DNA from: Paramacrobiotus metropolitanus
Taxonomy: Eukaryota; Tardigrada; Eutardigrada; Parachela; Macrobiotidae
Assembly (NCBI RefSeq): GCF_019649055.1
Contig: NW_026570390.1
Span: forward strand, 1-64,000
DNA length: 64,000 nucleotides
Direction: 5' to 3'
Shown here piece by piece: positions 56,158-64,000 of this stretch. The notes under the pieces were generated by a model. That model did not search any database and was not told the origin of the DNA. It saw only the letters and a list, made by a program, of their open reading frames with translations. The first letter of the stretch is position 1, and each line of letters begins with the position of its first letter. Both the position numbers and the translations under genes were made by a program.

Positions 56158-58066
56158 CTGGTGACATCAAAAGGCTTCTGAAAGAAAAGGATCTCGCGTA
56201 CAAACGTAAAAAGTTGTCGAAAAATACTTCCGATTACGAAAGTAACAATCGACAGTTTAAACGTTTAAAGCGCGAAGTAATCCTTAGAATTAAAGAAGCC
56301 AAAAGACGTTACTTTGAGCAGAACGCCAAAAACGGTGCTGTAGTTTGGCGGGAATTAAACCGGATGTTGAATCGAAATAAACCGAACGTTGTTGTGGACT
56401 TTGAACCTAATATACTGAACCAACACTTCGCCCAGATGGGAGAACACGGTAGCCCTCACCCGCCGGCGGCGGTGCCAGCCACCAACGAATCTCCGTCGTT
56501 CGCGTTCGAACAGGTAACTGCTGCCACAGTTGCGGAAGCCTTCACTAACATCCTCAGCAGGAGAAAATGCGCCGGCCCTAACGGCATTCCGCATAAACTC
56601 TTGCAGGAGATTTACCCGTTACTGGTGGAGCCTATGACTCATCTGATTAATCAGTGCTTTATAAAAAAAGTATTTCCGGACATTTTTAAAAAAGCCGAAG
56701 TAATCGCCCTGCCGAAGTGCGGTCAGCCGAAATCGGTAGACCAAGTGCGGCCGATATCGTTGTTGTGCAACCTGTCGAAAGTGTTTGAAAAAGCTGCGCA
56801 ATCGCAGATTGTTAAATTTTTAATAAATCATGACATTCTTTCTCAATGCGAGTCTGGGTTTCGTAACGGTCATTCGTGTGAAACTTTGCTCCTTAAAGTG
56901 ACCGAAGCATGGAAAAAGGCTGTTGACAACAAAAAGGCGGTGGCTTGTGTATTCCTTGATTTAAAAAGTGCTTTCCTTCAGTATGTCATAATTTATTGTT
57001 GATTAAACTTCGCAATCTTGGTTTCAACAAGGATGCACTTGAATGGTTGCACTCGTATCTTACTGGCAGAATGCAACGGGTGCGAATCGGTGAACGGCTG
57101 TCTTTGTGGGAACGTGTGTGCGCAGGTGTGCCGCAGGGTTCTATTCTCGGTCCCTTGCTGTCTATCATTTACCTAAACGAATTGTTGAAGATCGATTTTG
57201 GTTGTCCTGATGTGCAGTTAGAAAGTTTTGCTGATGACACAATCTGCTACGCAAAAGCAGACACGAAGTCAGAAGCAGCAAACAAAATAACTGCAGTACT
57301 TCCAGTAATTTGCGAGTGGTTTAATTTAAATCGTTTGGTTGTCAACGAAAAAAAGTCCAAGTTGCTTTTGATTTCCTCCGCGTACAGCCGAGATAAGAGT
57401 GTCGCATCGGTTGATTTGAACGGGCATAAGTTAGAACCGGAAGAATCAGTGAAATACCTGGGGGTGATAATTGACGAGCATTTGAAATGGACCGACCAAA
57501 TTAAAAAGGTCCAAAAAAGTGCTTATCATGGACTCGCCTTGATAAACAGTGTAAAGGACGCCCTGCCAGTAGCCCAACGCCTTGGACTTTACCACGCATT
57601 TGTCCAGACACATCTGGACCGTTGCTCCATTGTATGGAGCGGTGCGCCTGTGTCCACGCTGGAACCATTGGCAATCGTCCAAAGAAAAGCCGTTCGAGCT
57701 ATCGCCAATTATGGGGGAACATCGGCCAATCAACTAATGGAACAGTACGGTATTACGCCATTGTTTAAACGATGGAAACACCAGGAAGCAACTTGGCTTT
57801 ACAAAATTCTGCATCCCGAAAACTTCCAGCTTCCCCGCTATCTCACCGAGATGATCGTAGTGAGGCAGTCGTCCAAACCGTATGGCCTTCGAAATGGAAA
57901 CCGCACGTTCATCGAAGCGGAAGGATCTACACGAACCGGAAAATCTACGCTGGCTTGGAGGCTGAACAATGTTAGGAGCCAGCTAATTGAGGCCGGGAGT
58001 GACATTCTCACTAGCAGTTCTCTTGCTGTTTTTCGTAATGCATTGAGGCTTGTTAGCATTGCTTAA
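56145..58066 (+). pseudogene. LINE 1 reverse transcriptase, frame-shifted near 57000
   Basis: Reverse transcriptase blocks: VDQVRPISLLCNLSKVFEKA, FLDLKSAF (motif A with catalytic Asp), then a frame change at ~56980-57000. The second frame follows with LLIKLRNLGFNKDALEWLHS, GVPQGSILGPLL (motif B) and ESFADDTICYA (motif C, FADD). One base is missing next to the motif A tail, where family members usually have Asp. The C-terminal domain extends to the stop at 58066. Catalytic residues survive, so the break may be fairly recent. Confidence 0.8.
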
Positions 58067-58240
58067 CTGATGACCTTTGTTCTCTACATACTGTTTTTCG
58101 AGTGGCTTTTGCTGAAATTTCATGAACCTGATTTTTATTACTGTTTTAGCCAGGTTTAGATTCCCACGCTAGATTTCGATCCTAGCATTTAATGGGTTAC
58201 CTGCCTGCATTTACAATAAACAATAAATAAACAATAAACC

Positions 58241-58684
58241 GCAGCAGGGCAGACTTTTCGCTCGACCCTTGTCTGATCAAATCGGTAGTTCCGTCAGCAC
58301 AAGATTTAGAAAGATTACGTGTTACGCATCATCGTACTGAAGTCTGATTCTGATGCGCTTTGCTACCCCGCACCGCTTCGGCTACCTCATTCGTTTTATG
58401 GCTTTTAAAAACACGATTTGTTGAGTGATCTGATTCTGTATAATTTACTATCGATTATTATTACTTGCAATTATCAGCTAATAATGCGCGAACTACGTAT
58501 ACGCGACGTTGAAGCCGATATTATTTTGTTGATTATGAAAATGCATTCGTTTTCTGTCTCATACGTGTCGTCAAATCTGTAATTGTGGATGGTAGCTTGT
58601 GGATAAAATATGGTACAACTAGCTCATCTATTAATGATGTTGCAACAAACTGTGTTAAAAATTTATTGATAAATGATAAATCGG
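58241..58684. other. Spacer; nothing recognised
   Basis: AT-rich DNA between the LINE 3' end and a GPCR pseudogene. Confidence 0.4.
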
Positions 58685-59260
58685 ATGTTTTTCCTGTTTA
58701 ATACAACACATCTTGCCAACACAAACGTAGTCGCCCTAAACAACGCTCATTTTGCCACATGCATGGCGGCATCTTGACCAGTCGATCTGTCTGTTCACCA
58801 TTGTCGTCTACCTTCTTCTCATTGCGCTGACCTCTCACCGGCGCTCCTCCCTGTCCGGTGATCGGTTCTTGTTGGTCCACTAATTCCAGGCGGAGCTGTT
58901 GATGGTCAATGTACAGTCCTGCAGATCCTGTTGCAGCACCACAGAATCTTTCCCAGCAACACTTCCTGCCGGCACTACTTCCTGTACGAGGTCAACATGA
59001 CGCGCTGTGGGGTCTTTCCGCTTTGTCTTTCAACCGCTTCCTCGCCATTGCATATCCGCATCACTGCGCTCGCTTCACTCGCCAGCTATTTTTCAGGCGC
59101 AAGTGGAATTTTTGTTATTCTGGAAGTCAAAGCCCAGGTGCCGTTCCACTTGGACACGAGCTGCTTTTTGCGGAATTTTCCTGGATATGATGTAGTTACG
59201 CAGATGGATGTCTCTCGGCGGCGGACACAGCACGTCAGCAGTCAACCGTGGGTTTTCTGA
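58685..59260 (+). pseudogene. Group C GPCR pseudogene
   Basis: Starts MFFLFNTTHLANTNV, and NNAHFAT aligns with DNAHFVT of the 32.8-kb receptor. A TGA follows after 31 codons. Further on, similarity switches frame repeatedly: FTIVVYLLLIALTSHRRSSL, FLLVH then a stop, LPAGTTS-type fragments, a NRFLAIAYPHHCARFTR counterpart of NRFIAIVYPHLYARFTR, and SRRRTQHVSSQ. A gap is present after FQAELLMVNVQ. Exon 1's last part and exon 2 are missing. Clearly dead. Confidence 0.85.
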
Positions 59261-59745
59261 CAGCTGTCAACTCGAATAAAGGGATACCTTCACTACCTAC
59301 TTCACCAGGGACACCAGGAGTATATCCATTGCGTAGAGGATTTTAGATTGAATACAAGCAGAACGTGCAGATGGTAGGAACATTCGGATATGGGATTTTC
59401 ACGGGAACATCCGGTTATGGGATTTTCACAAGATCTCAGGGCTTGCCACGTGCAACCGGATTAAATGTGCGCTCATGCGCACATTGAATTAATTACCGAT
59501 GCACGGCGCTGATGTGCCTTTACGCTTAGTACTCTGCATTGGTCTCCTGTTGGTGCACTATCGTTCTGTACGGGTCGCCACAACTTAGACGCCATGTTGT
59601 GGCGATTTACGCGATTATTCGCAAGCTCGTCGTATTAAAAAGGATCGACTGTTATCTCGTACGCTTGCTCATTTTTTTTCGTCCTCGTTTTTGGTGATAT
59701 TTTTTGTTGCGTTATAGCCCTGCTTATCGGTCTGGTTTCCACACC
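59261..59745. other. Spacer upstream of an F-box-family fragment
   Basis: Contains a repeated GGGATTTTCAC...CGG(A/T)TATGGGATTTTCAC word (59390-59432). It should include the promoter of the following N-terminal exon if that is still expressed. No gene was recognised. Confidence 0.4.
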
Positions 59746-60114
59746 ATGAACGCGACATCATTGTACTTTCGCAAGTTGTTTTCGGGTTCGCGTGAATTGA
59801 ATTACGGCAATACGGTGCTGGTGCATCGCGAAAACGGCCAGTGGTGGTTGGGATACGTTCAGGATATTATTGGTCCTTACTTCTACGTGGACTTTGATGC
59901 CAGCAGCGTCGGAGCCCAATGGATTCACTCCAGCTATCTCTGGCCGCACCACCCTGCCACGTATCGCCAAGAGCCTAATACCACCAGGATGCAGGTAGCA
60001 CTGCGGCATACTCATGCCGATCCAATGAGATTCTGGCCAGGTACCATGGACCGGGACACTATCAGGCCATTCTGCGTAGTTCGTCTGGATGGTGACGATT
60101 CTCGCTTATGGTGA
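59746..60114 (+). pseudogene. F-box family copy D, N-terminal fragment with a Tudor-like domain
   Basis: From ATG 59746, 122 codons: MNATSLYFRKLFSG, then a compact beta-rich stretch (NTVLVHRENGQWWLGYVQDI, YFYVDFDASSVGAQWIHSSY, LWPHH) that looks like a Tudor/Agenet-type fold, then ALRHTHADPMRFWP and IRPFCVVRLDGDD. The second half aligns with the start of copy C (ILWPHH..., ADPM, GPLCIVRLSGDN). The frame ends in a minisatellite-derived LW stop. The rest of the family protein is missing, cut at the same codon where copy A starts. It provides the only intact N-terminus of the family here. Function unknown. Confidence 0.6.
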
Positions 60115-60176
60115 CGAGTCTCATTCTCGCTTAAGCAGTCTCATTCTCGCTTAAGCAGTCTCATTCTCGCTTTCTC
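60093..60176. repeat. Minisatellite grown from coding sequence
   Basis: Tandem units GTCTCATTCTCGCTTAAGCA of ~19 bp (three copies) preceded by diverged GTGACGATTCTCGCTTATG and GTGACGAGTCTCATTCTCGC. The first unit is the end of F-box copy D itself. Confidence 0.85.
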
Positions 60177-60588
60177 CTCGCTTATCATGGGGAAAACAGT
60201 AAAATTGTTCGATTGGGGAAGTACGTCGGGAAATTCCCTTGCTTGATTTTTCCCAATCAGTTGCCAAAATTAATCGGTTCATTACGGATTTTCTTACGTG
60301 TAAAAAATTAGCGGATTTCACTGCGTTGACCACCGATGGCCGTGCAGTGCTGGAGCTGACTGACTCCTACAACAACTACACAAAACCGCACTTTTGAAAT
60401 TGAGTCTTTTCACCGTCAGAATGTCCCGGCAATCGCTTCAAGAAGCACCTACGCATCTGTGTCATCCCATGGAACATTCCCAAATGCCGCATCCAGCAAG
60501 AAAATCCTGGTGCTGAAACCGAAAGAAGCGCCCACGTCCACTCAGTCCCGCAAAACGGCCAAGGAAATGACGGATTTTTTGCAACATT

Positions 60589-61173
60589 TTGTCTACTACT
60601 ATTCCGACCGGAGCTCAGGGAGCGAATGTAACGAAAGTTCGTCCGGGTTTTGGTAAGTCAGTCGTTGTTGAATTTAAAACGTCAGACGATGTGGCAAAAG
60701 GGGAAGAACTATTTAACAAGCATAGTGAAGCCCTTGGAGTACATGTTGAAAAGCCGAAAGCCCGTAAACATCGTATGATAATTCGCAGGGTTCCAGTTGC
60801 TATGTCCGAAGATAATTTTGTCACTGAGCTGAAGTCCAAAAATTTACATGATGAGTGTGAAGTTAAAGTAGTAAAAAAACTTACAAGTAATCGCCCTAAC
60901 CCGCTGACCTATGCAGTTGTCATTGACGTCGATGCTGAGACGCGCAACGCTTTGAATACCAAAAAGTCCGTATTGTTGGGTTGGTATTCATGCCCTGTCA
61001 GTGACCATTTCTACGTTCCGCAATGCAAGAAATGTTGTGAATACTATCACGTTACTTCAAAGTGTGAGAAGAGTGCAGTATGTGGATACTGTGGAAAACA
61101 ACATCTTTCTACTGATTGTCCCGAAACAGACCCTTTGTTTAAATACGTGTGTGAACTGCAAAGCGGCTGGTAA
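60589..61173 (+). pseudogene. LINE 2 ORF1, nucleic-acid-binding protein with zinc knuckles
   Basis: The frame from ~60589 encodes an RRM/Gag-like middle region (KVRPGFGKSVVVEFKTSDDV, HRMIIRRVPVAMSEDNF) and two Cys/His knuckles (CKKCCEYYHVTSKC and CGYCGKQHLSTDC). This is the arrangement of ORF1 proteins in jockey/I-type LINEs, which bind the element's RNA. The upstream part (60421-60600: SRSTYASVSSHGTFPNAASS, AKEMTDFLQHF) is in another frame, so one indel near 60590 splits the ORF. Confidence 0.7.
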
Positions 61174-61328
61174 ACACGATGTTAAAATTCGCATGCGGCT
61201 TTTGCTTATGAATACTGCACTGTCTACCAAGAAATTTATAAGTCGAGAATGTTTTATAATAGCTCCCTAAAAAACGTGCCACGTTACCGCTAAAGTTAGG
61301 GACTTTTGAAACTAACGATCTTGCTTAT

Positions 61329-62040
61329 TTGAATAATTTTAAAATTACTGATCATGCCGAAGTTGTAGGGCAGCCGAAACATCCGTCTTCTTTAGAAAAC
61401 ATCCGTGTGCGGTGTTGTAATGTGAATAGCGTTAGCAACAAAAAAGACGAAGTAAAATTATTCTGTTCAGGCAGTGATGTGACCATTCTTACTGAAACTC
61501 ACGACAGGCCTTCTACGACAGATTCCTGTTTTGCTGACCTAGATAATTTTATTGTCTTTCGAAAAGCTAGAGCTGATGGTCGTGGCGGTGTGGCCATTGT
61601 TATACGCAATTCTTTACGAGCGATTCACAGGCCGGAGCTAGAGTCACCTGCACTGGAAATTTTGTGTGTAGAATCTCGGTCACTCAAGCGAATTTTATTG
61701 CCTTCTATTCGTCTCCAGATAAATGCATGCACGCTGTCCCTGCCCTAATTGAACATCTGCGTTCTAATTTCTCTCCTCAATTGTTTGCAAGGTGTGTAAT
61801 TTTGGGTGATTTTAATCGGCCCGATATCAACTGGTCAAATAAAACAGCAATTAGACCAGCCAGCAGGAATTGTTAAATGCGGTAAAAGAATTCGGATTAG
61901 CGCAAATAATCGACTTTCCAACTAGAGAGCAAAATTGTCTTGATTTGTGCTTGATAAGTGCAAACGCGCTATTCGAACCAGCTAAGCCGATTTGTCCGCC
62001 CTCTTCTTCCAATGATCATATTGGTTTTGAATTTTTTTAA
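61329..62040 (+). pseudogene. LINE 2 endonuclease region
   Basis: IRVRCCNVNSVSNKKDEVKL (Asn motif) and TILTETHDRP (Glu) lie in one frame to ~61690. FARCVILGDFNRPDINW (Asp, Asn) is in a second frame to ~61876. NCLDLCLIS and PPSSSNDHIGFEF (Asp-His motif) lie in the next part to ~62038. All catalytic motifs remain visible but frames change at least twice. Confidence 0.75.
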
Positions 62041-62219
62041 AAGTTAAAAGTTTCGGAGAAGATTCCGTACAGTAATGCGGTGGAAAATTGAGAGTAACCT
62101 TATTAGTAATTTTAATGATGGGCTTAAAGCTGTTGATTGGACAAACCTGTTCGCTAACCTTAATGCTAACCAGCGTGCGGAAAAATTCGAAAAACCTTTC
62201 TTGAGATTGCTAGATCGTT

Positions 62220-63990
62220 TTTACATATGCCGAAGTAAAAATACGTAAAGGATCTATGAAATATCCCAGAAACATTAAAAAAATAATTAATTCGAGAGAT
62301 CGTGCTTTTAGATTGTACCGTGAAAACATAAAGTCGGCTGACGAAAAAATAAAATGGAAAAATCTTTCTAAAAAATGTACCTCTCTTATCAGGAAGTTCG
62401 GCCAGCATAAGCTTAGTGATGTATCTACGGCTTATAGAAATAATCCTTCGAAATTTTGGCGGTACATGAAGTCGTTAAATGGCCGAATCGGTATGCCACC
62501 GCTCAACGTTGGCGATGGCAAACTAGTAACTACGGACAGGGATAAGGCAGATACTCTGAACTCTTTATACCGTGATTCTCAGTCTCCGTGCGATGGGCAC
62601 TGTAGTGGCTCGAACTTAAATTTAATTTGTAATAACAATGAAATTTGGGAAATCTCAGAACTTTTAATTTTCGAACAATTAGCAAAAATTTCTGTTACAA
62701 CATCTAGCGGAAAATTCGAAATAACAAACAAGCTTCTTAAAATTGCTGCGCCGTCAATCATCGCTCCGCTTAAATTGGTATTCAGTGCTGCTATTAACGA
62801 GGGTCAGTTTCCTGCAAGATGGAAGCAATCTTACATCACCCCGGTGCCGAAGGTTGCAACAGATCACAGAAAACCGGGCAGTTACAGACCAGTGTCGATG
62901 TTGAACCCTGTTTCGAAAATTTTGAGCGATGTCTTGACCAACTAATTCGTGATCACTTAAATAAAAATAAAATTCTTTTCGACCATCAGTTTGCTTACCG
63001 GCATAAAAGATCAACTGAATTACAGCTCTTTCTTTTGTTAAAACTGTTAACGATTTTATTAATAACGGTATTGCTGTAGACGCCGTATTTTTGGACTGTT
63101 CTAAAGCTTTCGATAAGCTTTCTCACGAATCAATAATCAGTGCGTTAACCGAAATGAATCTCCCTAGTCAGATTGTGCACCTAATTTCTGACTATTTGAA
63201 AACCGCCTGCAACGTGTCGTTGTTGATAACGAAATCTCCGATGAACTACCAGTGTACAGCGGCGTACCTCAGGGTTCTGTGTTGGGACCTTTACTGTTCA
63301 TATGCGTCCTAAATTTCATTATTCGTGCACTGAAAAACGGAAGCGCTGTGTACGTTTTCGCGGACGACATTGTTCTGCTACGTCCTGTTACCAACACTAC
63401 AGATAGCCAGTTGCTGCAGGGAGACCTGAAAAATTTGAATGAATGGCTTAACACCAAGCAGCTGATTCTCAATCCCAGTAAATCTGCCCATGTTCATTTC
63501 TCGAAGAAAAAAGATAAGATCTCACCATTCCAGTACAGTATAAATGACGTTCCCGTTCCGAAATGTGATCATGTTAAGCACCTTGGAGTGTCTGTTGATC
63601 GAAAACTTAATTTTAAAGTTAACAGTGAAAATGTAGCAAAAATGTAACCAAAGAATTGGCTACATTAATCATGTTTTTCGATACACGGACTACGGGGCTC
63701 GCATTCGGCTTTTCGAATCACTCGTCCTCTCAGTTCTCGATTACTGCTGCTCCCTAACGCATCCGGTGCTGAAACAGTCAAGAAAAATAATCGAACGTTG
63801 TCAAAGAAGATTTACCAAAACCCTACGCTTAGGCAACGGTGTCCTGAATTACAACAAACGGCTAAAAGAGCTAAAATGGGACGATCTAAGCATACGTCGT
63901 TTGAAAAAAGCCTTGTTGTTTATTTACAAATTGGTGTTCCAAGTAATTCCGTTGGGTGACCAAATCGTATCACCGCTCACGCTCTCGGCT
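62220..63990 (+). pseudogene. LINE 2 reverse transcriptase, decayed
   Basis: Fragments in order: WKQSYITPVPKVATDHRKPG with SYRPVSMLNPVSKI (~62820-62930), LFDHQFAYRHKRSTELQLF, FLDCSKAFDKLSHESIISAL (motif A, ~63090), GVPQGSVLGPLLF (motif B, ~63258), and VFADDIVLL (motif C, ~63355). Then WLNTKQLILNPSKSAHVHFS and a C-terminal domain, VLSVLDYCCSLTHPVL with ERCQRRFTKTLRL, to the window edge. Several frame changes make it inactive. Confidence 0.8.
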
Positions 63991-64000
63991 GCTGTGCTTG

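Larger units (their letters stand above)
55022..58240 (+). mobile_element. Non-LTR retrotransposon (LINE) 1, CR1/jockey-like, two frame breaks
   Basis: Starts near 55022 with a short 5' region containing CTGGCTGG...CCAGCCAG, followed by an apurinic-endonuclease region, then reverse transcriptase, and a 3' end of CAATAAA repeats (58216-58240) instead of plain poly-A, as seen in CR1/jockey-type elements. No nucleic-acid-binding ORF1 precedes the endonuclease. The frame is lost near 56150 and 57000, so the copy is dead, although the catalytic motifs remain. Confidence 0.85.
60180..64000 (+). mobile_element. LINE 2, decayed, continues beyond the window
   Basis: Order of parts: a Gag-like ORF1 with zinc knuckles (~60180-61173), apurinic endonuclease (~61330-62040), reverse transcriptase (~62220-63650) and a C-terminal domain (to the window end). 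Coding is in pieces, with frame changes near 60590, 61680, 61860, 62930, 63080 and 63240. Motifs are of the CR1/jockey/I group. It is older than LINE 1 and unrelated in detail, since it has an ORF1. Confidence 0.85.

Overview
The window is nuclear DNA from an animal. Genes are interrupted by GT-AG introns, spacing is loose, and AT microsatellites, fold-back repeats, LINE elements and an LTR element are common. The gene content is dominated by seven-transmembrane receptors: rhodopsin-like orphan GPCRs in three local paralogue groups and one gustatory-receptor-like gene. A panarthropod is likely. A tardigrade is my best guess, because of the gustatory-receptor-type protein and the local expansion of divergent orphan GPCRs, but nothing here proves it.

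Layout. 0-0.65 kb: TA microsatellite holding two copies of a GC-rich 140-bp unit. 1.4-5.2 kb: gustatory-receptor-like gene whose first intron carries a terminal-inverted-repeat transposon, itself containing a fold-back element. 5.5-7.4 kb: two small inverted-repeat elements. 7.6-20.1 kb: group A, single-exon GPCRs (three intact on +, one broken on -), with a second fold-back element at 15.2-16.0 kb. 22.8-24.6 kb: group B GPCR with three exons. 26.8-28.1 kb: leucine-rich-repeat gene with a frame break. 29.3 and 31.3 kb: relics of groups A and B. 32.8-33.9 kb: intact group C GPCR.

37.4-50.9 kb: remains of an F-box gene family. One locus is split by a 6.5-kb inverted-repeat element. Another has a Gag-only LTR retrotransposon sitting exactly on a splice acceptor. 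52.3-53.5 kb: second intact group C GPCR. 54.7-58.2 kb: a LINE preceded by an inverted duplication of flanking DNA. 58.7-59.3 kb: group C pseudogene. 59.7-60.1 kb: N-terminal fragment of the F-box family. 60.2 kb to the end: a second, decayed LINE that runs out of the window.

How it fits together: the receptors are probably chemosensory or peptide-type orphan receptors that arose by tandem duplication, with active birth and death (5 intact rhodopsin-like genes beside 5 broken or relic copies). Mobile elements cause much of the damage, and twice their target-site duplications copy a splice site. No rRNA, tRNA or CRISPR array was seen. Exon borders were read by eye from paralogue comparison and GT-AG signals.
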